Notes: a model not told the origin generated them from the letters alone. A stretch of 64,000 nucleotides of DNA from Casuarius casuarius (GCA_003342895.1 PTFA01000085.1:1950897-2014896); one strand, 5' to 3'. Counted from the first letter of the stretch, positions 13,986-28,746 are shown. Translations and numbers: made by a program.

Positions 13986-16559
13986 CCTGCAAATACCTAG
14001 CCCCATTGAATTTTGTGTGAATTTCCAGAATGAGGTGCTTTATTTATGCACACATTTCCTTTCTTCCTCCCTCCCCAGTTAAGAATTTAAATAGTAAGTA
14101 GGATCATTCTGTCAACAAATCAGGGGTTAAGGGCAGGCAATTTGCTGACCGAGCTTTGGGCAGTTTCATCATCTGGCTACGTTCCAGGAAATGAGGACAA
14201 TAGGATGAATAAACAATGATTATTCCTTCTTAAGCTCTGTTTAGCTCCAGTTATCACTTTGGAAAGTAGAATAGTGGATGGCTTCTTTAGTGTTAATGAA
14301 TCCTCTTGAAAAATAAACTTTCTTCCCATAGTTGTGTTTATTTGAGCTAGTATTAAAACGTAGCAAGCAAAGCAATTTTTGTTTTGCCCTAAGACTCTAC
14401 GAGATGAATTCATTTGTTATCTTAAATGTTCAGATAACTGAAAATGTATTTTAGTTATGATTTTGAAACCTGTTATTCTATTCACTAGTTCCTCTGGGTT
14501 TAGTATGTGCAAAAACACTGTTTTGTTTCTTCCCTTGATGTGAAATGGGAAAGATGCCAGTTCCTTCACCTCCTTCCTTCCCAGTCTGTTTCTGGTAAAC
14601 ACTTGCACAAGTAGTTAGGCCTTCCCGATGAACTAGAAAAAAATAAATTTCTGGTTCTGTCAGAGCAGGGAAACTATAGCACCATCTTTGGTTAGTAGCT
14701 TCAGAACTAAGGTTGTTTGGGGTTTTTTTTGTTTTGTTAACTGCACCTGAAAAGAGCAGGTTGTAAAATAGGTTCCCAACCATTTAAATCATGTCNATGG
14801 TAAATGTGTTGAACTGGGAAATTTATTGGGAACTTCCGTCAGATATGTCTACAAAGAAACAGTACTGAGACGGGTCACTTCATTCTTTGCTACGTCAGGT
14901 TTTGTTGGTCCCCGAATGTAATACCTTCTTTACACAGTCGTTTCTGATACAGTTCTGGGAAGCAGCATTCTTTCCTGATGAAAGCTCTGAGTGGAGGTGA
15001 AGATGCTTCCAGCTAGTTCTTGATGCTCTCAGACCTTGGGGATTTAAAACGCCTTCTGAGGCCTTTGTAAACAAAGGACTGGAGCTAGAGACATCAGAAT
15101 GAAGGCATGGCNTGTTGTAAGGGATTGAACTGCTTTACAGATGTGTTGAAAATAAATTTTAGAAATTTAAAGTATGTTTAAGTATGGAAAAGTAAACAGT
15201 GGCTACCAGTAAAGAGTGGCTGACAGACTGATGGGCTGTACTGAATAGGCCTTTGGGGTGCTATTGTAATACAAATATTTGCATTCAAAATCTTTTATAT
15301 GCTGATATAACCACCTGAGGGAATGTGTTAGGTATGCAGACATTTTGCCCACTGAACTTGCTTTTATCCTGACTTGCTTTTCAGTTGAAAGACCTTTATG
15401 TTTTAGCAGATCCATCTAGTGCAGGCTGGTGGCACACTTTTTGATTAAACTTAATTGTACATACTTTCTATTACTGAAAATTTGGTCTTCATTTACAAGT
15501 TGAATATGTGTGGATTAGAGGTCTGTTTTTAAAAGCAAACTACTATGATACTAACTTTAGTGTAAGTGCAGGTGATCTATTGGGTGCTGGGATGGTTGTC
15601 CTAAAGTAGACCATGTTTAATCTGGCCTGGTGTAGAGTTAATAGTTTAGTTGCCATAGAGCTCATGTGGCTCAAGTCCACTAAAAGGAAAAAAAGATCAC
15701 TTTTCTAACCAACCTACACAGGAGAAAAATCCTATGATAAATTTAGTTCTATTAGAAACATCTTTTTGCCTATATAGCTTTGGGCTGGTTGGTGAAGTGT
15801 TACAGGAATTCTTTTGTTGCTGTGNGCTTTTCCGGTTAAGAGACCTTTTGAATTGTGTATCTGCTTACATGTGAAACTTTAAGTTCCTGGTCTTTCCAAA
15901 TTCATGTGTAAACTAGTTTCAAATTTGGATAGTCCGTGTGGATCTGTTTCCCGTAAATTTTTTGGTTGTAGTAAGATCGTGCTCCAGGAGATCTGGAAGT
16001 AAGGATAAAAACCTTTTATAATTGCAGTCTGCATGCTGGAGAGTATACAGGCCTTTGGCTTCCTCACAGCAAGCTTTAGGCCATCTTCTGTGTGTCCGGA
16101 CATTGCTGTGCCTGTAGAAGTGGCCAGAGAAAGTCTTGTAGTATTTGGCATATTCGAGGAGAGGATGTTGCTTTTTTCATAGCTCTGAGTGGGGAGGAGG
16201 GTGGAATTGTCAAATTGCAATTTGTGATGTTCAAATTAAATTCCTCATGAGATGAGAATTAAACCTGTATGTTAAATTAGTTTTTGTTTAAACTTTAAAA
16301 ACAAAACAAATGGCCGAAACCTTGAACTAACATTTTTCTTGTGTCTTAAAAACAAAATAGAACTATTAACTCCAATATCTTTATTTTTCTGTGATCACAA
16401 TCTCTGGAGGGATTTCAGTGTGAAGGGAAACAGCCCAGTGAGGCTTCTGCTAAACTGTTTTCCACACTTAAGTTCCTCCACAAAAAGACTTTAAACCATA
16501 CAAAAGCACTGGTAATGCATAATAACAGTCTTAAGAGGTAACTGACTGTGTGTGTAGTT

Positions 16560-16607
16560 TATGTTCACACCCAGGCTCGTGCTTATGTTCANACCCAGGC
16601 TCGTGCT
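16560..16607. repeat. 24-bp perfect tandem duplication (two copies)
   Basis: The unit starting tatgttcacacccaggct lies at 16560-16583 and again at 16584-16607, identical except for one N at 16592. It may be a recent replication-slippage duplication or an assembly artefact. Confidence 0.9.
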
Positions 16608-19600
16608 GAAAGCTTTCTGTTAAGTTCCTCTTTATACTATTTCAAGGTATTTACCTGCATAAGCTCAGAGGTCATTTATTAGGAACTTTTAAGTGTGAGC
16701 AATTTGGAAACCTAGATTGAATTTCATTGTCTTGAACTTAGAGCTGTTCTTCTGGCAATGCAAATTCTGACTCCCGAAGAGAAAAGGAAACTCCTAACTT
16801 CCTGCGTTGCTTCCTTGCCAGTGTGCTGGCAGAAGGTACTTCAGAACTAGCAAAGAATGGCCTGGGGATAGGGAAGTAACTCATTTGTTTCTTGTGTTAC
16901 AGACCTGGTTACTGGAAGCATTCNCCGTGGTCAGACAGTACTTTCAGACAAACTTATTTTCTATTAAATGAAGTTTAATTTTGAGGTAAGATTCTGTTTA
17001 CTTTAACTTCCTTTGTTATGCATATAATGACATTTAGAAACTCTCACATTGATTTAAAACTCTTATNTACTGCCTGTAAAGATCAGTGTGATATTTTCTT
17101 TAGAGAACACATTGAATAGTTGAAGCTATGACTATGTTTGTAAAAAGAGAAATCAAGTTGGAGAATAAATGTGATGCACAAATACTGAAGCTTCAAGTAA
17201 ACATTGTGATTACTAGCCAGGAGGGCAAACCTGGCCATTATAGTTATTGACTATTTTTAACCAGCTTCCAGGGAGACTGAAGGATATAAACACATACGTG
17301 AGTTCTCTAAGCCATAAGAGAAAGGGCTGTGCCTTTCATTGGTATGAGGACAAACAGCTGAGAAGATGACTAACTTGGTTTCATCTTAGCGCATGTAGAA
17401 AAGGTGGCAAAAAGAACATGGAAAAATGATTATTAGACAAACGTAACAGGCTTATTGTCGTTGTTTCTACTCTTGTGCTTTGAAAAGTGAATGTCATATA
17501 AAGTGGTAAGGCTCGTTTTGGGCAAAGTGTTGATGAATCTTGCTGTACGCTCTTAATCTGTTGGAGTTATTTTGACCTTGTACATATTACTGTTCTAAAT
17601 GTGTCTCTGGCTCTGTGTCTGCCTCTGGAAATGGTGCTTGTGATACTAAAAGGTCACTAATGGAATTTTGTGCTGCTATCCTCCATGTTTGAAAAATGTC
17701 TTTAGTGAACTTTCAGANCAGCCTATAATTAATGTAGCATGTCAGTTTATATCAGATATGTCTAAGGACAAGGTTATGTGAAGTGAAATCAGTAGAGTAA
17801 ATAGTTATTTGGAATACTTGTTTCATTGTAGGTGTAGTCTTCGAGATGGCTAGATGTTTAGTAACGCTAACTGCTTTGTTCATGTTATTACATAGCTAGA
17901 GCTAAGTATTTGTAGAGCATTCTTATAATCAAGCCTGCCAGCAAGAACCTCCTAACTTTTGTGCTTTTAGGAATTATCACTGCATTAAATACTCCTCTCC
18001 TGTGCCTTTGTTTCCCTTGTTCCACTGACACTGTTATAAAATCATGGTCATCAAGTGTGGTATCAAATAATATGGATAAAGATCTTAATTAGCTTTTTTC
18101 AATCATTAAAATGTTATCTCTTAGTGTAGTCATACTAATTATCTCTGGCTGTCCAACTGATTGAACTGGATTAGTAAATACTCACTCATCAGACACAGCA
18201 GGTGCTTTTAGGAGGTTTCCTGGTTTCTTATTTGTGAAAGGAGGTTTTCCCCAGGAAACATTTTCAGTTCATTCATGTTGGCCTGATTTATGAATGAATC
18301 ACTCAAAGTACACAAAGATTTTCTTCTTTTCTGTCAGTGTTACTGGCTTTTGTATACATAAGTGAATGGAGGGAGAATGATCTTCAGAATGAAGTGTTGT
18401 CCTGAGGAATTCAGTGACCTCTTCACATGAGATCTTGGTTTGCTGACAGCCATAAGACATGCTTTAGTATGGGAAGTTGAGATCTTTTTGAAAAAGCTTT
18501 CTGCTGAACTGATCATGGAGAGTGCAAGTCTGAATCTAAAGCTTGTTTAGGCTACATCCCTTTCAGGATATGGAAATCACTTGTGAGAGGACTTATGAGT
18601 ACTGGAAAATAAACTTACGTGATTTTGTACAATTATGGGCTAAAACAGTATCCCAGTAGCAGCAGAAAATCACCAGAGTCACCTGGTGGAATCACTGTCA
18701 GTAGGGAGTATGAATAGGCTGTTAGTAAGGAAAGCTTCAGGTCCCTTTCTACATGCATACACTAGAAGGAAAACAAAATCTAAAAAATCTCTGTAAATGC
18801 TCTTGGTTGGCTTTAATGTTGTGTAATTGTCTTTGCAGAAATCCTATTCAGGGGCAGACTTTTTGAGGGTTAATGACAATGTGTTTACTTGGAATTTTCT
18901 AACACACAAANGCCCAAGGAAGCTGCTGCTTGCCTGTCTGCCACTGCTCAGTGGTCTTTCTGCATCAGATAGTTCAAAGTATTAAGACATGAGAAACTTG
19001 GGATGTTCAAGTAAACTTGCACCATAGGGCTATGAGAGGGTTGTTCACTTGTCAATAATGATTTATAAATTTTAAAAGGTACTTTATGCTGTTGATTTTT
19101 TGAGTGGATTGCCAAGCAGTTCTCNGAAAAGAAATGCTTGAAAACTCTTCATTTAGCTAGAAGCCAGACGATTATCAGTTTGAAAAACAGAGCTAGGCAG
19201 TNTGTTTGCAGTGGGTGGTGAGTGAAGCCTATTAAAATTTAAAAAAAAAGAGGGTGGATTAGATTGTTCTGTTTACTTTTTCTTTTCATGATAAGTGAAA
19301 ACATCCTAAAATACTGTTATAAGAAGATGCATCTCCAGGTGCTAATTCATATTAAATAACATCAGTTCTTAAAGGATAAATTGGAAAAAGCTGTGTTTTA
19401 TTAGGAGAGGAACTCACTAAAATATGTTTTTCCTTCTATGAAGTTGAAGACAATGAAGTTGTATTCATTGTAGTATATATATTTTTACCAGTTAATTATG
19501 TTATTTTAATGGTGGGGATGGTTGAATAGCTTTTTGTAAAGCAATGTTAATATTAAGATGCATGAAATGATTATAGACTTACTCTGAAGATAAATTTTAT

Positions 19601-21878
19601 GTCTTAGTTTATAATCTCTTCAGCTACAGCCATTACAGTCCAAAGGGCAAATAGTTCAGAATTAGATTTTGGGCTTGAAGAATCTTGAGTGTTGCTCCCT
19701 CCGTTCTGAGTTTGTTTGTGCCCAGTTTGGCCTGGGGAAGGGGATGACTTTGGTCAACTCATTTAAAGTCCCCATCCTTGCTTGCTGGATAGGTAAAGGG
19801 ATTTGCTTGTACTGCATGGGTTGAATCTTCCAAGTTGTCACCCCAAGATGAAAGCTTGTTTTACCATCTTTGTGCCTGTGCGCTGGAATAAAACCCTCAA
19901 AGAAGACTTTGTGGAGTTTGTGAGGACAAGAACCTGCTTATCTATACAATTGTAGTGCTGGGAATACATGGAGAAAAGATAGAAATGANTGAAAGGCTAT
20001 TGAATGATTACTTTCTGAATTGCTGTATCAGCACATGAAGAATCTGTTCAAATGAGAAGCCAATAAATTGGTTTATCNTTAAAGTGATTTATTCTGAGAC
20101 AGCTTCATCTTTCTCATGTCATCTGAAATGGTAATTATAACTTCTTGTTGACACTAATATTTAGGGAAAAATAAATAATTGGGTAAAAAGTCTTCTACTT
20201 TTAAGGGTCCATGAAAAATCATATTTGTCTTGTTTCATCTTGTTCCTTTTGTTGCAATAGCAAGACACGTCTAACTTGTCTTTGCAATTCATCATTCAAC
20301 ACTTAAGTTTTCAGCTTTTCAGGATTTTTAAGATTCAGCAAAGTATAACCATGTTCTTGAACATGAGATTCACAAACAATTTGAAATGCAAGTGTCATAT
20401 CTCAAGAAAAGCACTGCGCAAAGGCCTGGTGGAAGGTGGCCCTTGTAGTAAAGTGCTGGTTGTGACAATGCATGGGAGGGGAAGGAGAGCACCTGGGGCG
20501 GAAGATAATCTAGACGAATCAGTAGCAGAATCCAAGTCTCTTTCCCTGAACAGTGTCCTAAAGCCACAGGTGTTACTTTCAAGTTTCATTAATAGCTTCC
20601 CTTAAACACTGAAGCTGTACTTAAAACAACTGCTGTACTGCTTGTTTTCCACAGGAAATAGGCACTTCACTGAAGAGCATAGCTGTGACACAGCACATCA
20701 TAACCAAGTAGGAAGCTACAGTAAAATTGCAATTCCTGCTGAGGCTGGATAGATTCCCGTTTTTAACACTTGGTTTGCTTAATGATTTTAATTTTTAATT
20801 TCAGCGTTCTGGTGCTTTTCCCATTTTGAAGGAGGTATGTATCTTGCACCAAAATACAGAGTGGTTTGGGAAATAGTGGTGTTGGGGTTAGGCTATAATA
20901 AGCACAAAAGGTATTAGAGCAGAAAACATCACTTCACTCCTGTCTTGCAGTGTTGCTGCTGAGCTGTAACAGTAAGGTGGATCTTAAATGGAATGACTGG
21001 AGTTGCACAAGAAAATAAAATACAGTAGCATAAAAGAACTCTTCCATATAATGGAACACTTCGGTATGAATAAGAGGGATGTGAAAGGCTTGAAGAAGTA
21101 GGTCAAGTAATCTCATGTTTATGCATAAGAATTCTAGTGCAGCTTTAAATTGTGTAATGCTGGATGAATGCTGTTCATCCTTCAGGTACCTAATACAAGA
21201 TTTAGCACAATGCTTAATAATTAATATGTTTTAGATAAACATCTTTAAAAAAAAAAAATCAGCAGTTTGTGGTATTTCTTTTAACTGTGGTAGTTTAAAA
21301 GAAAAAAAAGTGGGGTGACATCACTAATATCAGCAATTGTGTCAGTTTGTTTCCATAAACGTAAGATGTATTATTTTAAATTCTTTCACTGAATATGCAT
21401 ACCCTGAATGTATTATAATGTGTAACTTTGTGGGAAGTATCCTATGCTTGTTTTACANGAAGAAAAAGCTAATTATATTCCTTTCTTTCTCTATATCCTT
21501 CAGTTGCAAGTCCATTGGTAGAATTACTTCAAATTNGAGGGATTCCATTATTTATTAATCAGACTGTAAATGTATAATTCAATACTTCCAATGCAATGAA
21601 CCTTCTGTTGCAACTGGAGTTGATTAATGATGCTGAGGCTGCTGTTACAATATAAAGGTTGCTTTTAAATGCATGATGTGTGTTGCTTAAGTTTACGGCT
21701 AGAGTAGTCAGCCATTCCGTCAGAGATGATGGGGGAAGGAGGAAGGGTAGGAGGGAGAATGTGACCTGGAGAGCACTCATTCCACTGGACAGTATTAGGG
21801 AATTGTGTCTTCTCCTCAATCTCTTTTCAACTGATGTTTCACCCTGATACACAGTGTTTAAAAGCCACGATAATTGAG

Positions 21879-21970
21879 ATGTATGTGTGCACACACTTCT
21901 ATCTACACATACACACACAAATATGCTGTATTTATATTAGTATATGTCTGTGTGTGTGTATACACACGCA
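21879..21970. repeat. CA/TG microsatellite region with a perfect palindrome
   Basis: Broken (CA)n at 21,909-21,919 and (TG)n running into TATACACACG at 21,947-21,968. The (TG)n/(CA)n junction forms the palindrome gtgtgtatacacac. Confidence 0.8.
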
Positions 21971-24141
21971 GGTAAAAACCATACGTTAAAGCAGAGTGGT
22001 ACTTCCAGAATTGAGATTTGGTATGTCTTATCATTAAACATGTTATTTACCATACCAATCATTTTAATACCTTCTTACTATAATAAATTATAAATCTGAA
22101 TTATTTTATAGTTGTTTGATTGTAAACATGCTATGTGTTTCTACAGTTAAAGTAGTCAGCTGTCATTTATTTGTTCCTTTTCAGCAATAAGTACAAAATA
22201 GTTAACAGATTTTCATTAAGTATTGGCATAACTTTTTGCCTGTATGCCTTGTGCTTTGTTGTTTGCTACAGAAATAGTATGTTTAAAGACATCCAGTGCT
22301 TTGCAGCGTGCACAGAAGAACATAACCTTGAGGAAATCATGTAAGGGTGGATGTGGACTTCTATTAGAAATATCCTTCCTTGTGATTTTTATAATGTGAA
22401 GTTAGGAGGATGATGCTATGAAATATTCTAATTTTAAATTCATGATTCCAGCTTTTTATAGTATTCATAACAATATAGTAACTTAGGTTTAGTGATTCTG
22501 TTTTGCTTACTGTTCTTTCAGCTAGGAATTGTTTTCAAAACATATTTGAACACTTAAAAGAAGATAAACAGAGTATTTGATACACAACATCAAGAGGTCA
22601 TAAATAATCTTCTATTTCTCAGAAGAAAAGTGCTGATTCCTGGTCAGGCCAGCTTGCTGGGTGGCAGGTTGAGCCTAAATTTTGTAACAAATGGGATTGC
22701 ATGAGTCTAGCTGCTTAGANCTGTGTTATCTAAAAAGGGTTGGAGAGGTTTCATGCAGTGGAGGAATGAATGAATCTCCCTGTACTGCTGTTGCCTGTAT
22801 TGGNATTTATCCAAGTTTCTTTTTATTTTCCTCTTCTGTCTTTCATTGGTGATACTTTAGAAAGTGCCTAAACTGACTGTGGAAGTCAGCAGTAAAAAAG
22901 AAAGTTTTGGCATATGGGTAGGAGCTCAGCACATCCTAGAAAGTATATGGAAATGAAAATGAACTAAATCAGCTTTGTGATGTTGGCTGCAGAAATTGAT
23001 ACTAAAATCACCAGTGAAGCTGGGATTGAATATTTAAATATGAAATGATAATGTATTGGAGTGACAAGAATGTCTTCAGCTGTTGTTTCTTAGGTCTTCT
23101 AAATAAGTTGGCATAAAGCCATTTTGTTGTGGTTTTCCCTTCAAGGATGTGGTCCAGAGACGGAGTATTTTCAAACTGAAAACTTGGAATTGTCTGTCAC
23201 GAAGCCATGAAATGTCCAGCTGGGAAATCCTGTTGCCCTACTTCTTGCAGCCTTCCCTAGAATAAAATCTTTTTTTAGTGGAACATCTGCAGGTAGAAAC
23301 CCTACAGGGAGAGTTAAGTCAGCGTCTGTGCCCGATTTGCAGCTCAGTTGCTTGCATTGCCGAGTGCTTCACACAGTTTTGACTAACTGTATTTCAGACT
23401 TAATCCTCTGATTCCCACCTAAATAACCATTAAATAAGAAATCATTCATCTTAGAGGGCTACTTGATAAGTATCTTTCAGGTGGTCAGACTGGTAGCTGT
23501 TGAAGGCTGAAATCAAGTGAAACAAGTGGAAGCCTTAGCTGGAGTCATGTGTGTTTAGGTAGGAAATGATACCTGTGGTTTGAAACTTGGATCTCAGGTT
23601 GATTTCCCATTTGCTGCTGGATGTAATCAATAGAAGCAGTGTTTTCCAAGCACAGATGGAAAAGATGAGCAATCTCCTCATTCTTTTGTAAAGTAACCTT
23701 TTTATTGCCGCCTTTGTCTCGGGTTGGAGTACTTTTGTGTTCATTAGGAAGAGCTGTGGCTCAAATCTTTTGGGAGGCTGAATATATTGCAGAAATGATG
23801 TGTGCTGGTCAGGTGCTTCTCCGAGCCGAAGNTGTTGATTCTTTTGTGGTCCTGTCTGATCTGTGAACCTCCCTGCTAAACTGCCTTCTCCTCCATGCTG
23901 TTGTCAAGCAGTAGAGGCGAAGGAGGTCCTGGTAGGTTGCTTTTTTTTCCCTGACTTGAACACAATTGTCTGGAGGGGTGTTTTTCATGGAATGTACTTG
24001 GTAATTCTCTTATGTGTAGTGAATTTTAAGTGATGGTAGTAGCTAGAGTTCCACACAGATTTTGTTGTTGTTATGAATTTCTACCTGTGCCACAAATACT
24101 AACCTATCTAACATCATATCCTTTCAGTCATGTGTGGGAAA

Positions 24142-24155
24142 GTGTGTGTGTGTGT
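24142..24155. repeat. (GT)7 microsatellite
   Basis: A short GT dinucleotide run, flanked by ordinary sequence. Confidence 0.8.
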
Positions 24156-25914
24156 ATTCATATACCTCCGTCCATGTAGACGTATGCATGTCTGGATGTT
24201 TAGGAGTGGAACGAGTGTGCGTGCTGTTNAGGTGTAGAACATGCCTTGTATACGCCTCCTCTGCAGGAGTAACCCGAAGATGCATATGAAAACTAATAGT
24301 GGTGGGACATAAGATTCATCCAGTGTTTTGCGTCCATCCTGAAATAGACTTTGCTAGGAAAAATAAGTGAATGTAATGAATCCAGGCTCTATCATCTGAA
24401 AAGTCTGTTACTTCTAGTAAGGGTTTCTTAGTAATATTGCTGCCAGAGTCTCCTTGTGAGCATGTTTCATGTAGTAGCAGGTTTGACCTTAGATTAGCAC
24501 ACTAAGTGGCAGTGTGCTAGGCTAAGTATAATCTAATTGACATGTATGCACACACTGTCACACCCAACTAAAAATCCAGACTTCTTCCTTCATCTCCATC
24601 ATAGAAGTAGTAGCTGCTCCAGGTTCNATCCTGGTCTCTTTGGAGATTTAGTTTTTCTCAAGTTTAGGCCAGTTCCAGAAATTTTCATAGGGATTACACC
24701 AACCTGTGTTTTCCTCCCTTCCTTATCCTGTAGCTGTAACCTTTTTTACCTTTGTGGTTATGGGATATACTCTTAAAGCTATATATAGATGAAGGTTATG
24801 GTGCCTGCTTGAAACAGTCACTCTAATGGATGTTAGGTTTCTCCTGTATTTCAATCTCTGTGTTCTCATACTTTGTGGCTGTGTCACTGGGCATTTTTCC
24901 ATGATGCTACTGCATGATTTCTTTAAAAACAAAAAAAATGTGCATGTGTGTGTCTTTGGGGGGTAGGGGAGTGAATAAAAGAGAAAAGAAAAAAATCCCT
25001 CCCAGGAAGGGAGTAGCTGGTTTTGTTTTTCCTGGCTTGTTTGGGTCTTCAGATTCCCTCTTCACAATGTAATCATTTTCCTAGAGTTTCAGGCTGCCCT
25101 CCTCACTGAGTGAAGCCAGTCAGGTCTTGACTGGTCCTAATCATTTCTATCTTCAGCACGTGCCTGTTGCCCTTTCAGCTGTAGCAACAGCATGTCTCAA
25201 TTCTTTGAAGGTATTTTAGTCCTTACAAATGAGGAAGTAAGGCTGGAACGTAAGACAGTGAGGGTCTTGTTGGAGTGCAACTGTGCTAGGTGCAGTCCTT
25301 GAATGCAGCAGATTGAACCCCGACAGTCTGCAGAACTCCCTTCCGAGCCCTGCTGAGACGTGGACCAGGCAGTGGGAGCTCCCTGCCCTTGCTCCGCTTC
25401 TCCACTTCCACCAGCCTCCGTTCCCCAGGTAGTAACTGAGCCTTCTGCAGCCTACTGCTGTAAGTCTTGTTCCTTTCCTCTCTACTCTTTTTTTCTTTTT
25501 TTCCCCCTGTTTACCTCTCTACATTTCTTACTCAAAGCTTATCATCTGGCTAGCACGTTACTGTTTCCTACTTCTCTTGAAAAAAGCTTCTCTTTTTTTG
25601 TAAAATGAAAAGCTATACTGTTTAGTAATCAGAAAGCNCATAGAAGCCTAATATTTTTCCAGAGGAACCTGTTGGTTGCAAATTCTTACAACAGATGCCA
25701 TTCAGCCTCTGAGATAACATGAAATGGTTAAGTACTGAGACATCCTGTTTTTCCTTCCTTTCCTCCTCCTTTCTCTTCAGTTGCTAGCATCAGTAAATGA
25801 AAGGAGCATGCATTAAACTCATTTAAGCTTGCTGCAATACCGTATGAATAGCCTTTGGTCTTCTAGCTAGACCTGAAGAAGCTGATGGTGCTTGGAAGAG
25901 CAGGAATGTGTGCC

Positions 25915-25979
25915 NNNNNNNNNNNNNNNNNNNNNNNNNNNNNNNNNNNNNNNNNNNNNNNNNNNNNNNNNNNNNNNNN
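25915..25979. other. Assembly gap (run of 65 N)
   Basis: A continuous run of N between tgtgtgcc and tagctaaatt. Its true length is unknown. In addition, isolated single N bases occur roughly every kilobase through the window (for example 72, 1500, 2059, 6760, 13611), consistent with low-quality or polymorphic positions in a draft assembly. None falls within the ten coding exons. Confidence 0.98.
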
Positions 25980-28002
25980 TAGCTAAATTTGACATGTTTT
26001 GTGAATGCATCTTGTAATTTGTAGATTGTGTATGAACTGTTGCAGCATATACTGCTCCAGGGTGTGCCAGGATGGAATGTAATTGTCACACAGCTCTGTG
26101 AGCACTCTTTTTAGTGAAGGATGTGTGTTGGATTATTATTGCAATCTTCACTAACATGCAATTTTTTTGTATATATTACTGTCTTTCTCTATACTTTCTG
26201 TACAACATGAAAATTGATAAAGAATGGTAACTTACATTAAAAAACATGGTGCTAAACTCATATCGATTCCAAATTGTGATTGCTCATGAGCAAAAGTTGC
26301 CTGAATATTATGATAGGAGATGGAATCAAGCCAGAGCATTTAAGAGGTAGAAACATAACTGAATTAACCACAAGTTAGACTCAAGTAGCAGCTGGCTTTG
26401 TTTTGAATTTTGTAATAAATATTATAAGGCAGAAATAAGAGTATCCTAGAGAATTCACTGTAGTGAATTATTATTTGCTAATGGCAAAATTAATCTGTTT
26501 GCTACTGATTTAATATGGATTGTTTTATTTCCTCCTTGTTCTGTCTTCTGTATGCTTGTATATTGAAACCTGATTTAATTTCATTGCTCTGTCATGTTAG
26601 TCACAAAAGGCATGAGACTTCCTAAGGCGGAAGGAAGAATCTGTGTGTATGTGTAGCAATATATCATAAATTAACTATTTACTGTTGTAATTTGTCCATA
26701 GAAATGGTCGGATGTACTGCAGCAGGTATGCCTGTTCATAAAAAGCTTAAAGGCAGGTGGTTACCCAAAATTAATGAAGCATTAAAAAAAAAAAAGAAAA
26801 ACTTTTTTGTGTGTCAGAAAAAGCACACAAGCAGAGTACAGGAGTGTGAAAAGCAACCCCTGAATATGGATTGATAGAGCTGCTGCTCTGCTTTTTATCT
26901 GAAGGTAGGAAAAAGAAAAAGCATGCAACCTTAAAACCCAGTGAAGCACTGAGAAGACACAGCCTAATCTCAGGTGCACCTTTAAAGGCAATATTTAGAG
27001 CAATTCTGCTGAGCAACCACCGTATTCTTTACAAAATTAATTTCAAGTCCTGTTCTTCTGGGGAAATGAGACCTAAAATGTGGTGGTCAAATACTTCTCC
27101 CTCAGAGTAATGGAGTGCTTACAGCAAGTATGTTCTTACTGTTTAGCATGCTCCAGTTGTATCCTTTTATCTTTGAATGACTTCCAAAGTGATTTCTCCT
27201 TTTCCTCTGTTGAAAAGTGATTTTTGGTGTTTCATCTGCCCTAAATTAAGTACTGATCCACGTATATCTATTGGCATCCTTCCATCCTTTAAAACACAGT
27301 ACTTTTTCTTAAACAGTTTTCTATCCCTTTTCCAGATATGTTTGTTTTCTTCAATTTCTGCTTAAAAGGATTGGGCNGTTGTAAGTTTAATAGACCCAGA
27401 ATGTACACATCTAAAAATTAGGATGCAGGGAAAGAATGTGCTTCTCTGGTGTCATCTTTGTTGGCAAGACTGGCTAGGAGGTCATTANGCTTCAGCCTTG
27501 CCACTCTGTTGCGCAAGTAGTACTGATTTCCCCATAATTTTAATACAGAAAAGTTAAATGCTGAATTATTTTAATACCAGGTCTGAATGTAGATTAAAAA
27601 TATCAGTTCGAGTTTATTTTGCAGTACTTAAGTGANCTAGTAAAGTGCACTGGCTGATTAATAGTATAAATCTTAAAGGGTCAGGAACTGAATTTCATGA
27701 TTTAAAAGTACCTAAATTCACAGCCTAGAAAATTGTTGAATGCAATCTGAATAGAAGGATTTATTTGCAATTAAATGTGGACCTTTGAACTATACCAATT
27801 ATTTTTATTTAAACAAAGAAAACTGACGTAACAGTGGCCCAAGCTGTAATCTCACATTTACAGTCCAGTGAGATTGTGCTGGTGTGATCAGTGCCGATGT
27901 CATGTGTCTTTTACTTTTAGCTCAGAGCATTTCATTGGTTTTAGTTCTGCTGCCTCCACCCCATCCCCAAAATGTTAAACTTCTGAATCATTCCCCATTG
28001 GT

Positions 28003-28022
28003 GGGGGAGGAGGGGGGGAGGG
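28003..28022 (+). other. Potential G-quadruplex
   Basis: G runs of 5, 2, 7 and 3 separated by single A satisfy the four-run pattern GGG with short loops. There is no nearby promoter or exon to give it an obvious role. Confidence 0.5.
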
Positions 28023-28354
28023 CTTTATCTACTTCTATTAGCTTGAGGCAGCCAGATCCAGTGGTTAGAAACTCCTAGCTGAAGTGCCAAAGGGGAATTC
28101 AAGTACNTATGTCCCTATATAAAATACAGGGATCCTAAAGGAATTACTTCAAGCTATGCCTTTTTACTAAAATGGTTGAAGGGTACTGGGTTAAATTAAC
28201 TGTGCTACACAGAAAATATTCATTAAACTGACTTGGAATTTAGCTTTCAAAACAATTGTATTTATTTGCATTTTATTATTTACTAGGTTTCTCTGAATGA
28301 GCTTGGAACAAGGAAGTAGCTCTCAATGTCCCACTGTGAAAGCTTCAGTAAGAT

Positions 28355-28378
28355 AGATATATATATATATATATATAT
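28355..28378. repeat. (AT)n microsatellite
   Basis: About twelve AT units directly after agatag and before a T run. The minus-strand frame of alternating Tyr and Ile here is due to it. Confidence 0.9.
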
Positions 28379-28729
28379 TTTTTAAGTAGGAGCAGTTGTT
28401 TGTTATGGGTGTGTAATCTTTTGCAAATCTTTCTTTAGACCTTGGGGTGTCATATGATTGGCAATGATTAAAGCCTCTCCAAAATGAGCAATGCCATTTA
28501 CAATACAAAATACTCTCCTTGAGGGAAAAGTTGAACAAGGTATGAACCTGTCTGCAGGGCAAGATAGGAATAGTCTGAGGCATCCAACTTGACAATTTGG
28601 GGATGTATGTGTGATGGTAGGAGAGAAAAAAAAATCAGATTAAAAGGAAAAAAAAAGAGCACAGAAACATAGAAAAGAAGCTTCAGTTCAAGGTAGCTGT
28701 TGTCAGTCAATAAATAATTCTTTCACCCC

Positions 28730-28746
28730 AAAAAAAAAAAAAAAAA
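28730..28746. repeat. 17-base A run
   Basis: Homopolymer between CCCC and CACC. Homopolymers of similar size also occur at 33,426-33,443 (A), 40,253-40,268 (T), 58,891-58,906 (A) and 62,513-62,530 (A). Confidence 0.85.

Larger units (their letters stand above)
1..25914. other. Non-coding stretch, probably part of a large TLN2 5' intron
   Basis: No reading frame here resembles a known protein; the frames are short, overlap on both strands and lack splice-consistent extension. Base composition is AT-rich with small GC-richer patches at about 1680-1830, 8340-8480 and 11370-11470. None has the CpG density of an island promoter. The stretch holds the simple repeats, the 24-bp duplication and the two speculative small exons listed separately. 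Assignment to a TLN2 intron is inference from the spliced leader at 43490; an upstream gene-free spacer cannot be excluded for its left part. Confidence 0.6.
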
